Source: JBBIQH01 sp964475945 (GTDB taxonomy: Archaea; Thermoproteota; Nitrososphaeria; Nitrososphaerales; Nitrosocaldaceae). From it: 64,000 nt of DNA. Position numbers and translations under genes: made by a program. This document shows, in pieces, positions 42,877-51,264 of the stretch. The stretch covers positions 62,001 to 126,000 of the forward strand of contig CAYYYF010000002.1 of assembly GCA_964475945.1 (NCBI GenBank), read 5' to 3'. How positions within the stretch are numbered: the stretch's first letter is position 1; each line of letters begins with the position of its first letter. Below the pieces are notes generated by a model that searched no databases, was not told the origin of the DNA, and saw only the letters and a list, made by a program, of their open reading frames with translations.

Positions 42877-44121
42877 ATGAACGGGTTAAGGTTTGAGCAA
42901 GAGGTTGAGGTTACAGGTCATCTTATTGACTCTATGATACTAACTAGGATATTTGATAAGATAATGGATCTTAAAGGTGACTTTGAGGTATTAGAGTTCA
43001 AGATAGGGAAGGAGAAGCACTCCCCAAGCTATGCAAGGCTTGTGATAAGAGGTAAAGATGAGAGACATCTACAAGAGATACTGGAGGAGGTCTATAGGGA
43101 AGGGGCAGTACCAGTAATGGTTGAGGATGTGATGTTAGAGGAGGCGCCTAAGGATATGGTATTACCAGATGATTTCTACAGCACAACCAACAATAGGACA
43201 ATGATCTACATAGATGGTAGATGGATAGAGGTTGAGGATATAATGATGGATAAGTGCATAGTATATGAGCCAGAGAGTAAGAGGGCATACTGTAAGGCTA
43301 TAAGGGAGGTTAGGAAAGGAGACCTAATAGTGGTAGGGGAGAGAGGTATCAAAGTAATACCCCCTGAGAGGCCTAGAGAAGGGGTGGATCTATTCCAGTT
43401 CATGAGTAGTGATGTATCGAGTGAGAGACCAACGCTACAGATGATAAGGAAGGTAGCATATGATATGTATAAGGTTAAGAGTAATGGAGGTAAGATAGTT
43501 ATAGTTGCTGGACCTGCTGTTGTGCATACCGGTGCTGCAGATGCACTAGCAGAGTTGATAAGGCTAGGCTATGTGAAGGCACTACTTGCTGGTAATGCAT
43601 TGGCAGTGCATGATATAGAATATGCACTCTTTGGCACATCTCTAGGCATGTATGTACAAAGTGGAACATTAGCGGTTAGAGGGCATAGACATCATATGCG
43701 TGCAATAAATGAGGTATTCAAAGCAGGGTCTATAAGGACTATGGTAGAACAAGGGAAGTTAAAGAAGGGTATAATGTATGAATGCATTAAAAATAATGTG
43801 CCTTACGTGCTTATAGGCTCGCCGAGGGATGATGGTCCCATACCAGATGTTATAACAGATGTAGTTGAGGGTTGGAAGAGGTACAAGGATGCAGTAAAGG
43901 GTGCAGATATGGTTATCATGCTTAGTACTATGCTCCATTCTATAGCAGTTGGTAACATGCTACCCTCATATGTTAAGGTTGTAGTAGTAGATATGAACCA
44001 TGCTGTAGTAACAAAGTTGATGGATAGAGGTACATGGCAGGCTGTAGGGATAGTATCAGATGTTGGTGTATTCTTACCTACATTACTTAACAATATACTT
44101 GAGTTAGAAAGACAAAATTAA
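42877..44121 (+). CDS. TIGR00300/LOR-SDH-like protein, candidate ornithine cyclodeaminase, 414 aa
   Basis: The N-terminal 100 residues form the LOR/SDH-bifunctional conserved domain (GLRFEQEVEVTGHLIDSM). The C-terminal 230 residues have a nucleotide-binding part with VIVAGPAVVHTGAADALAEL and LLAGNALAVHDIEYALFGTS. Members in archaea have been shown to convert ornithine to proline with ammonia release, and cyanobacterial ArgZ/AgrE share the domain. The placement beside amino acid genes agrees. Confidence 0.83.
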   Translation: MNGLRFEQEVEVTGHLIDSMILTRIFDKIMDLKGDFEVLEFKIGKEKHSPSYARLVIRGKDERHLQEILEEVYREGAVPVMVEDVMLEEAPKDMVLPDDFYSTTNNRTMIYIDGRWIEVEDIMMDKCIVYEPESKRAYCKAIREVRKGDLIVVGERGIKVIPPERPREGVDLFQFMSSDVSSERPTLQMIRKVAYDMYKVKSNGGKIVIVAGPAVVHTGAADALAELIRLGYVKALLAGNALAVHDIEYALFGTSLGMYVQSGTLAVRGHRHHMRAINEVFKAGSIRTMVEQGKLKKGIMYECIKNNVPYVLIGSPRDDGPIPDVITDVVEGWKRYKDAVKGADMVIMLSTMLHSIAVGNMLPSYVKVVVVDMNHAVVTKLMDRGTWQAVGIVSDVGVFLPTLLNNILELERQN

Positions 44122-44153
44122 AAGTAACATATTCAAAATAAAATAGTTTTAAT

Positions 44154-44254
44154 GGGCCGGTAGTTCAGCGGTAGAATGCCCGCCTCGCACGCGGGTGGTT
44201 CTAGCATATGCTAGGATCAGCGAGAGGTCGCGGGTTCAAATCCCGCCCGGTCCA
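44154..44254 (+). tRNA. tRNA-Ala(CGC) with a non-canonical intron in the variable region
   Basis: Acceptor GGGCCGG/CCGGTCC (one G-T pair), anticodon stem CCCGC/GCGGG with loop CTCGCAC giving CGC, T-arm GCGGG-TTCAAAT-CCCGC. Between the anticodon stem and the 5-base variable loop AGGTC there are 29 extra bases (44196-44224) containing the palindrome CTAGCATATGCTAG. Removing them gives a normal Ala tRNA, so they are best explained as an intron. Confidence 0.88.
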
Positions 44255-44349
44255 TAATTAACCAAATTAAATCAGGTTTAACATTAACACCTAGACTTAT
44301 CAAAATAATAGAATAGAATAGAAACCTATACCTAACATCTAAGCCCTTC

Positions 44350-45201
44350 CTATCTATTATTAACCTTTACTATATCTGCTTTGTTGTAAAGCTCATTGAA
44401 CAACTCCTTTATCTGCCTTGCAATATATACATCCTCAACATATATAGCAGCATAGAACCTCTCTGGGTTATAAGAGTTGATCAACTCAATCCCTACATAC
44501 TTGCTATCTATGACTACAAAGCTGAAGGGTACCTCTATTATCTTTCTATCAAACTTATCTGGGTAGAATGGATCCACGAACATCTTAAACCTCTCTAACC
44601 CATGTCCATTAGTCCTTTGTATACCTGCATATTCTTTTATATACTTATCTATAAGACTCTTATCTGCTAATACTCTAATACTTACTCCCTTCCTACCCAG
44701 CTCTATTGCCTTGCCTACTATAACCTCGTTGAAGTGCCTAGTTGCATAACATACCTCGCTCCTTGCATCGCTTATCCTTGCAGCAAGATCCTCTATAAGA
44801 TCATTATAATCCATGTATATCCTAGCTTTGTTCTCCTCGGTCTTTATCTGCAATAGCCTATATATCTCCTCCATATCAAACTTACCACTACTCTTTAACA
44901 CATCTACCATCAGTAGCTTCTTTGAATTCTTAACATGCTCAAATAGTATCCTTATAGCCTTATCGTATATTAACTTGCCTAGTGTAGTATGCACATATTT
45001 GCCTTTACTCTTCTCTATCAATCCAGCATCTACAAGCTGCTTTAACCTTGTATAGTACTGCTTCTTTGTTAATCCTAGCCTATCAGATGCGTTAGTATCT
45101 GCCTCTATACCTTCAATACACTCTAGAAATATCTTTAGTGCATCATATTTAGAGAGTGTTCCCAATATATTGGAAGTTTCCTTTAATATGTCTTCTTGCA
45201 T
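44350..45201 (-). CDS. HTH regulator with PLD/TrmB-like C-terminal domain, paralog 2
   Basis: 283 aa with the same plan as paralog 1 (30617-31417). The winged-helix part is identical in protein and DNA; the C-terminal sensor (VCYATRHFNEVIVGKAIEL, VSIRVLADKSLIDK, FVVIDSKYVGIELIN) is related but clearly diverged and longer by about 20 residues. The start at 45201 is chosen over an upstream ATG (45252) because the promoter block at 45225-45250 then sits exactly as in paralog 1. It converges with tRNA-Ala, 95 bases apart. Confidence 0.85.
   Translation of the reverse strand: MQEDILKETSNILGTLSKYDALKIFLECIEGIEADTNASDRLGLTKKQYYTRLKQLVDAGLIEKSKGKYVHTTLGKLIYDKAIRILFEHVKNSKKLLMVDVLKSSGKFDMEEIYRLLQIKTEENKARIYMDYNDLIEDLAARISDARSEVCYATRHFNEVIVGKAIELGRKGVSIRVLADKSLIDKYIKEYAGIQRTNGHGLERFKMFVDPFYPDKFDRKIIEVPFSFVVIDSKYVGIELINSYNPERFYAAIYVEDVYIARQIKELFNELYNKADIVKVNNR
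44842..45147 (-). repeat. 306-bp identical cassette (copy 2) coding the HTH domain
   Basis: Base-for-base match to 31046-31351. See copy 1; sequence diverges at both borders. Confidence 0.9.
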
Positions 45202-45224
45202 GATAACATCTACAATAAAGGGCT

Positions 45225-45250
45225 TTATAAAGTTAATGTGTAATAACCAC
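45225..45250 (-). promoter_or_regulatory. Shared promoter/operator block of regulator paralog 2
   Basis: Identical to 31441-31466 in all 26 bases, with the same 24-base distance to the start codon. Contains the TTTATAA tract and the GTTA-N8-TAAC inverted repeat. Confidence 0.7.
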
Positions 45251-45319
45251 ATTAAATAATAAATTATAAATATATGGTGATAAGGTACGCATAAATCATC
45301 CTATTACATTATAAAGGTT

Positions 45320-46669
45320 ATGCCAGTTATATTAAGTATAGGAGGATCAGATAGCAGTGGCATTGCTGGTATACAGATGGATACAAAGGTATGCTTGATG
45401 CTTAATGCATACTGCTTAAGCGTTGTAACTGCAGTAACTGCACAGAATACAAGTAGCATTACTCATATAAAGCCTATAGAGGCTGACATTGTAAATGCTC
45501 AACTCGATGCACTATTAAGTGATCTCCCTATAGATGCCATTAAGGTAAGCATGCTCTATAGTAGAGAGAATGTTAATGCGGTTGCTGATACACTTGAACA
45601 TTACATGTATAAGCAAATACCAATAGTTATAGATCCCTTACTAGTATCAAGTATTGGTACTAGATTGCTTGAGCATGATGCCATGCATGATTATGTTAAT
45701 AGGATAGTGCCATTAGCAAGTGCAATAACACCAAACATACAAGAGGCTGAGTGGTTATCGTCCATGAGCATAAATAGCATAGATGATATAATTGTAGCAG
45801 CAGAGAGGATAGCAAAGTTAGGTGCAAAAGGAGTAGTAATCAAAGGAGGACATCTTAGGTATGATAACAGCATAGATATAATACTCTATGATGGTAAGGT
45901 ATATCAAATGGGTAGTGCTAGAGTGCAAGTATCTTCTAGGGGTTTAGGTTCAATATACTCTACAGCATTGACAGTTGAGCTTGCTAAAGGGAATGATCTT
46001 GTAACAAGTGCAAGTATTGCAAAGAATATAACGTACAATGCATTACTTAATAACATTAAGATAGGTAAAGGGATGAATATACCAACCTTAAGGGAGATAC
46101 ATTGTGGTGATCCAGTGATTAAAGAGCTTAGTAAAGCTGTTGACATTCTAGTATTTACAGATAAGATAGGGCTCCTTATACCAGAGTCACAATCAAACTT
46201 TGTATTTGCTAAAGAAAATGCTAGATCAAACGAAGATGTTGCTGGTATAGAAGGGAGGATAGTTAGGATAGGTAACAGAGCATCGTTAGTAGGTAAGATA
46301 GCATATTCAGCATCTAGGCATGTTGCAAATGCAGTGCTAATTGCAATGCGCTATGACAAGAGCATAAGATCTGCTATAAACATTAGGTATAGTGATAAGA
46401 TATTAGAAGTATGTAGAAGGCTTAGTATGAGTATTTCAAGTTATGATAGGAGTAAGGAGCCTATGGAGGTTAAGTATAAAGAAGGTATGAGTATAACATG
46501 GGGTGTAGATCATGCTATAAGATCATTCAATTGCAGAGTACCAGATATAATATACCATAAGGGAGATATGGGCAAGGAGCCTATGATTATACTCTTTGGC
46601 AAAAAGCCTATGGAGGTTGTAATAAAGGTTAAATCAATACTTAAGGAGTTAGGTTGTAATGAAAGATGA
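45320..46669 (+). CDS. thiDN: ThiD-ThiN fusion: HMP(-P) kinase / thiamine-phosphate synthase
   Basis: Residues 1-250 are ThiD of the ribokinase fold (LSIGGSDSSGIAGIQMDTK, TAVTAQNT, VIDPLLVSS, GVVIKGGH), which phosphorylates hydroxymethylpyrimidine twice. Residues about 270-449 are ThiN (IVRIGNRASLVGKIAYSASRHVANA, MSITWGVDHAIRSF), which joins pyrimidine and thiazole to thiamine phosphate in archaea in place of ThiE. The usual kinase GxGD motif region near residue 210 reads SSRGLGSIYSTALTVE, so Asp is replaced by Ser and kinase activity could be affected. It overlaps the next gene by 11 bases. Confidence 0.9.
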   Translation: MPVILSIGGSDSSGIAGIQMDTKVCLMLNAYCLSVVTAVTAQNTSSITHIKPIEADIVNAQLDALLSDLPIDAIKVSMLYSRENVNAVADTLEHYMYKQIPIVIDPLLVSSIGTRLLEHDAMHDYVNRIVPLASAITPNIQEAEWLSSMSINSIDDIIVAAERIAKLGAKGVVIKGGHLRYDNSIDIILYDGKVYQMGSARVQVSSRGLGSIYSTALTVELAKGNDLVTSASIAKNITYNALLNNIKIGKGMNIPTLREIHCGDPVIKELSKAVDILVFTDKIGLLIPESQSNFVFAKENARSNEDVAGIEGRIVRIGNRASLVGKIAYSASRHVANAVLIAMRYDKSIRSAINIRYSDKILEVCRRLSMSISSYDRSKEPMEVKYKEGMSITWGVDHAIRSFNCRVPDIIYHKGDMGKEPMIILFGKKPMEVVIKVKSILKELGCNER

Positions 46670-47390
46670 TATTACTGATATTATAGGAGTTATACTTGCT
46701 GGGGGTTTAGGCACAAGACTACATCCTATAACATTAACCCTACCTAAGCCAATGCTACCAATAGCAGATAAACCCTTGCTTGAGTATATAATAGAGTGGT
46801 TGAGGGATAATGGCATAAAGAGGATAGTGTTATGCATAAGCTATCTAGGTAATATAATAGAGGATTACTTTAAGGATGGTGAAGGTTATGGTGTTAGTAT
46901 AACCTATGCTAGATCAAAGAGACCTCTAGGTACTGCTGGGCAGTTGAAGAGTGCTGAACCTATGTTAAGTAATAGCAAGAGGTTTGTATGTGTGTATGGT
47001 GATTCCCTATACAACTTTAATATTAAGGACATGATAGAGAGGCATCTAGATAAGCAAGCATTTGCTACCATTGCATTAATACCATATAGGCTAAGATTTG
47101 ATTATGGGTTTATAGAAGTTGATGATAACCATGATGTTATAGCATGGGAGGAGAAGCCAGAGATTACAAAGTTTATAAATATTGGGTGCTACGTAATGGA
47201 GAACTCTTTTCTGAATTTAATACCTAAAGATAGTGTAGTTGCGATGAACTCAGTGTTTATGGATGCTATTAAGCAAGGTAAGAGGATAAGTGCATATATA
47301 GTTAGTGAGGATGCATTTAAGGATATAGGCAATAAGAGATCGTATCTAAGGGTTTACAGAGAGTATTTGAAGAGGTTAGGAGACATTTAG
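46659..47390 (+). CDS. Sugar-1-phosphate nucleotidyltransferase, 243 aa
   Basis: Makes a nucleotide sugar from NTP and a sugar phosphate. The signature VILAGGLGTRLHPITLTLPK is followed by PMLPIADKPLLEYIIEW, the metal-site Asp in CVYGDSL, and AWEEKPE. It lacks the C-terminal beta-helix of the longer archaeal bifunctional enzymes. It may feed the family 2 glycosyltransferase or S-layer glycan synthesis. It overlaps thiDN at the start and the GNAT gene at the end (15 bases). Confidence 0.9.
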   Translation: MKDDITDIIGVILAGGLGTRLHPITLTLPKPMLPIADKPLLEYIIEWLRDNGIKRIVLCISYLGNIIEDYFKDGEGYGVSITYARSKRPLGTAGQLKSAEPMLSNSKRFVCVYGDSLYNFNIKDMIERHLDKQAFATIALIPYRLRFDYGFIEVDDNHDVIAWEEKPEITKFINIGCYVMENSFLNLIPKDSVVAMNSVFMDAIKQGKRISAYIVSEDAFKDIGNKRSYLRVYREYLKRLGDI

Positions 47391-47903
47391 ATCATTTATT
47401 ATAGCATATATATCATGATCCCTTGCTATAAGGATAGATTCATCACTAGCATAAAGATCGTTTATTACTGCAACCTGTTTAGCATTCAATACCTTCTCGT
47501 ACAACCTCTTAGCATTATTGGTGTATGCTGTAGTTACCATAACCAACTTTATCCTAGCACCCCTAGAGGCTATATAATCTCTATTAAGCATCCTTAATGA
47601 ATCTACTATCAACCTACTTGCAACTCCTTTGCATCTATGCATCTTGCTTACTGCTATCTGCTCTAACTCAATAACAGCGTCATCTCTAAACCCTCCATGC
47701 TCACTCCACAGTATGTAGCCTATAACCTTGCCATCTAATAGAGCTACATAGTATATAGATATTGGCTTAGAGTTGAACTTTACTGTTATCCATCTCTCTG
47801 CTTTGCTATACTCTCTCATACCTCTAAAGCTCTGCATGTATATATCTACTATAGAGGATATATCTTCATACACCATCTCTCTTATACTTAGCATATTAAC
47901 CAC
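47376..47903 (-). CDS. GNAT-family N-acetyltransferase, 175 aa
   Basis: GNAT fold with the acetyl-CoA loop HRCKGVASRLI preceded by the strand LEQIAVSKM, and TTAYTNNAKRLYEKVLN near the end. The start could be at codon 4 (MLSIREM follows MVN). The substrate, either a protein N-terminus or a small amine, is not predictable. It converges with the nucleotidyltransferase gene. Confidence 0.88.
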   Translation of the reverse strand: MVNMLSIREMVYEDISSIVDIYMQSFRGMREYSKAERWITVKFNSKPISIYYVALLDGKVIGYILWSEHGGFRDDAVIELEQIAVSKMHRCKGVASRLIVDSLRMLNRDYIASRGARIKLVMVTTAYTNNAKRLYEKVLNAKQVAVINDLYASDESILIARDHDIYAIINDLNVS

Positions 47904-47908
47904 TTACC

Positions 47909-48463
47909 TTATCCTACTATCTCATCTGAATGGAACCGTATTACATGCCTCTTTAACTCCTCATCACTAGCAAACTCTATGTTGCATCTTGAGCACTGGT
48001 ATATTATATTCTCATCTTTATGTAATGCGGTGGTATAATCATAGGTCTTCTGCTCTTTGTCAGCAAATATGCTCCCCTTACCCTTCTTTGCTGCTAGTAT
48101 ACCACCAACTATAGCAAGTATTATCCCAGGTAGTGTGCCTATGCTTATGAACCCTATACCTAGTATACTTACTATCCCTATTATTATAGCCATAACACCA
48201 AACCTTCTAGACTCCTCGCTCCTTTCAATAAGGATGGAAAGAAGGATAAGCATTGCACCTGTAGATACCCCTGCTATCCCTGCCCTAATAAGTAGATAGT
48301 TAAACCTCTCATTACCTATACTACTTCTAATACTCTCAAGCATATCATCATGAGGCAAGCCTATCTGTAATGCAGCAAAGAAAGTCAAGCCTTGGGCAAC
48401 CATTATAAGCCCCCCAAGGAATACAAGTATAAACTCTGGTTTCCTCTTCTTAATAGTGATCAT
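47909..48463 (-). CDS. Membrane protein with C-terminal C2H2 zinc finger, 184 aa
   Basis: Four hydrophobic helices (residues about 10-32, 57-80, 90-112, 112-130) are followed by a cytosolic tail with a textbook C2H2 finger: CSRCNIEF...LKRHVIRFH. A membrane protein with a classical finger is unusual in archaea. The finger may recruit a nucleic acid or a protein to the membrane. It lies five bases upstream of the GNAT gene on the same strand. Confidence 0.78.
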   Translation of the reverse strand: MITIKKRKPEFILVFLGGLIMVAQGLTFFAALQIGLPHDDMLESIRSSIGNERFNYLLIRAGIAGVSTGAMLILLSILIERSEESRRFGVMAIIIGIVSILGIGFISIGTLPGIILAIVGGILAAKKGKGSIFADKEQKTYDYTTALHKDENIIYQCSRCNIEFASDEELKRHVIRFHSDEIVG

Positions 48464-48506
48464 ACTATATATAATTGCTTGATTACGTAATAAATGTTAA
48501 GACTTG

Positions 48507-48974
48507 CTAAATACCATCACTGCTCCTTTGCCTCCTAAGTGGTTTTATTGTATATAAGTGGATACCAAAACCTATCATGGCTATAGCACCAACGATGAAA
48601 GCATAGGGAAGAACCTCAAACTGTATCAATCTATACTCCTCATTCATGCTAGGCACTATGCTACTAGCAGTTATCATCCCTACTATAACTACTATACCTT
48701 GAGCAATCATAAGTATACTTGGTGGCTTTCTTACCATCTCTTTTCTTGCAAGCCTCTTCGCTAGAAGGTATGTAGCCCCTGCTAAACCAAACCCAGGTAA
48801 TCCAAAGAGGGATATACCTACTATCATTATCTGCCATGGATATGCAAATGTCCTACCTATGGCTATTGGTTGTGTAAGCACTGTATAGAATGCATTGGTA
48901 TAGATAACAAACATTATATGTAATGCTAGTGCTGCTATACCCATCCAAGTATCATACTTACCAGGTATAGGCAT
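48507..48974 (-). CDS. Four-helix membrane protein, 155 aa, unknown
   Basis: Four hydrophobic segments (WMGIAALALHIMFVIYT, MIVGISLFGLPGFGLAGATYLL, SILMIAQGIVVIVGMITA, VLPYAFIVGAIAMIGFGIHLY) and a basic C-terminus KPLRRQRSSD. Its helix topology is similar to the neighbouring C2H2 protein, and both are codirectional, so they might act together. No family recognised. Confidence 0.72.
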   Translation of the reverse strand: MPIPGKYDTWMGIAALALHIMFVIYTNAFYTVLTQPIAIGRTFAYPWQIMIVGISLFGLPGFGLAGATYLLAKRLARKEMVRKPPSILMIAQGIVVIVGMITASSIVPSMNEEYRLIQFEVLPYAFIVGAIAMIGFGIHLYTIKPLRRQRSSDGI

Positions 48975-49002
48975 ATATACTACTTATGCTATAGTTTAAT
49001 AA

Positions 49003-50112
49003 ATGATTAACGGCCTTACTATTACTACTATGGCACTATTGCTATCGCAATTAGCAACCTCTAGCAGCATTAATAATTCAATTAATATAGTTAATGTATT
49101 TACAGAACCACAGATTGTTTATGTAGGCGATACCTTTACCATAGGTGCAGTTATAAGTAATAACTCAGATCATGTTATACAATTTGATAATATCTGCTAT
49201 TCACCATTGCGTATAAGCATAAATGCTAGTAACATTAAAGAGGCAAACTTACCAACTTGCCTAGCCTTTGGGAAAGGTATGCTAGAACCTAATGCTACTA
49301 CTGTAGTATACTCTGATCCAAGCGTGAAGTATATAGCAATAGCCCCTGGAGATGCTGAGTTAAAGATAGGTTTTGAGTACTCTCCTTCATGCGCAGAGGA
49401 GTGTACAAGTTACAAGTATACAGAGCATACAATAGATATCCTTCCAGTAAATAAAGATTCTTTGAGGATTAAACTTGGAATAAATGATACGCTTGCATTA
49501 GATGATACAATATTAAGGGTAGTGGATATACATGATAGTAGGTGTGCACTTGATGTAATATGTGTAACAGAGGGCAGAGCTTATGCAAGAATAAGCATTG
49601 ATGGTATTGAGCATGAACTCTCTATTAATGATAGCATGCAATACAAGGATTATTCTATTATACTGCTTAGCATAGATCCTTATCCCATACAGAGTAAAGG
49701 CAAGAGAGGTAATCAAGTATTATTAGAGATTAATAGCAGTATAGATATAGTAAAGAGTAATGCAAAGGTTATAGGCAATAGACTTGTTATACTAGTGTAT
49801 AATAACTTGGATAAAGATATCAATAGCATAGATCTTACCATGATCAATGGTATAGCAATTAAAGATGTTAGAGTTAAAGGAGTATACAGCTTAAATGGTA
49901 ATAAAGCCTCTATACACCTCTTAGAACCTATAAAACCTAATCGTGCAGCTGTAATAACTGCTTATATCGATGGCGAACCATTCAATATACATGGATATGA
50001 GTACTGTTGTATATACAATAAACCATTAAGCATAATCATCAATGCTTATACAGATACAAGTATTGAGCAAGGATTTGCTACACCTACAAGTTACTCAATA
50101 AAGCGTAGTTAA
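49003..50112 (+). CDS. Secreted beta-rich protein, 369 aa, unknown
   Basis: An N-terminal signal peptide (LTITTMALLLSQLATSSS) is followed by Ig-like beta strands (TFTIGAVISNNSDHVIQF), with cysteines at the spacing CYSP...PTC, SCAEEC, and near the end EYCCIYN. N-glycosylation sequons (NNS, NAS, NAT, NDT, NDS, NSS) are frequent, suiting an extracellular archaeal protein. There is no C-terminal membrane helix. The function is unknown. Confidence 0.72.
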   Translation: MINGLTITTMALLLSQLATSSSINNSINIVNVFTEPQIVYVGDTFTIGAVISNNSDHVIQFDNICYSPLRISINASNIKEANLPTCLAFGKGMLEPNATTVVYSDPSVKYIAIAPGDAELKIGFEYSPSCAEECTSYKYTEHTIDILPVNKDSLRIKLGINDTLALDDTILRVVDIHDSRCALDVICVTEGRAYARISIDGIEHELSINDSMQYKDYSIILLSIDPYPIQSKGKRGNQVLLEINSSIDIVKSNAKVIGNRLVILVYNNLDKDINSIDLTMINGIAIKDVRVKGVYSLNGNKASIHLLEPIKPNRAAVITAYIDGEPFNIHGYEYCCIYNKPLSIIINAYTDTSIEQGFATPTSYSIKRS

Positions 50113-50150
50113 TAAATATAAATTTCTTTTCTAATAATTATTTTTAATAA

Positions 50151-51164
50151 TTATTTACCTCCCTCTTCTATCACACCTATAAGCCTAGCAAGCTCCATCC
50201 TCATTGAATATCTTAGCCTCTCTGCAGCCTTCTCTGGTGCCAATACTGAATGTATACCAAATCCATGCTCCAAAGTACTGCTCTCCATTACTTGAGGATA
50301 TACCTCTATATGCCAATGTATCTGCTTCCTACTCTTTTCTGTAGATGTACGGAATGCTAAGCCAAACCTTATTGAGCCTAAGGTAGAGTATAATCCAGCA
50401 AGGGTTACCTTAAACATAGATGCTAGATCATCTATCTCCTTCTGTGTTAACCTTGTAAGTTGTGTGCTATGCTTCTTTGGGAGTATCCAGAACTCATACG
50501 AATAAGTTGGTGCCCATGGGCAGAGTGCTATGAAGTTATCTGTATCAACCAACTCTCTATCAGACTTTGCCTCTGCTTTGGCTATACTACATAAGGGGCA
50601 TAAATTGTTATCGCTAGAGTAATCACTTATAGCATCTATCTCTTGCTTTATCATTGGTGGCACTATAGGAAGGGTTAATAGATTCAGATGTGGATGCCAA
50701 TCACTCCTTGCATTATAATCCATGTATATAGCTACATATCCTACACCTTTCTGTGCGTACAACCACTTAACCCTATCTTGTAGTGCTGTTAACACATTAG
50801 TCCACTGCTCCATACTTATAAACCATGGTTCGCAATGCTCTCTACTAGCAACTAGTATGTAATGATAGCCATATGCAGGCTCGCTATGGAATGATTTGCT
50901 TGTGTATGGTTCATTATCTGATATGCTACATAAGGGCTTATTACTCTCAACCACCCTAACATACCAATCCCTTATGTAATTATCCTCGCTATCAGCCAAC
51001 CTATGTATCATACCTCCCCTCTGCACCATTGCGAGTACAGCAGGCTTGGTTAGATGCTCATTCCCTGGGCAGTAGATGCATATACCATCCTTATCATTAT
51101 CATTGTTATAGTTATTAACTAGCACAAACTCATCAAGTATATACCTCTTCCTTAGTTGAGCCAT
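50151..51164 (-). CDS. galT: Galactose-1-phosphate uridylyltransferase-like (GalT), 337 aa
   Basis: HIT-superfamily nucleotidyl transferase: zinc cysteines in CIYCPGNEH and CPLC, the first HIT-like HPHLNLLTLP and the catalytic HWH in KQIHWHIEVYP. It has two tandem HIT halves as in GalT. It should exchange UMP, or another nucleotide, between sugar phosphates; relatives include ADP-glucose phosphorylase. It may supply sugar nucleotides with the nucleotidyltransferase 3 kb away. Confidence 0.85.
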   Translation of the reverse strand: MAQLRKRYILDEFVLVNNYNNDNDKDGICIYCPGNEHLTKPAVLAMVQRGGMIHRLADSEDNYIRDWYVRVVESNKPLCSISDNEPYTSKSFHSEPAYGYHYILVASREHCEPWFISMEQWTNVLTALQDRVKWLYAQKGVGYVAIYMDYNARSDWHPHLNLLTLPIVPPMIKQEIDAISDYSSDNNLCPLCSIAKAEAKSDRELVDTDNFIALCPWAPTYSYEFWILPKKHSTQLTRLTQKEIDDLASMFKVTLAGLYSTLGSIRFGLAFRTSTEKSRKQIHWHIEVYPQVMESSTLEHGFGIHSVLAPEKAAERLRYSMRMELARLIGVIEEGGK

Positions 51165-51264
51165 ATCTATCTATCAGTAAACTCATAACTTTTATCTAAA
51201 TCTTATCTTCAATAAGAGTTAACAAAGAGTAATACAATTATAAAGCAATGGAGGAGCATAAGGT

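Noticed and set aside
45202..45252. Upstream ATG for regulator paralog 2
   Set aside because: It would place the start beyond the conserved promoter block; the 45201 start reproduces the exact geometry of paralog 1.
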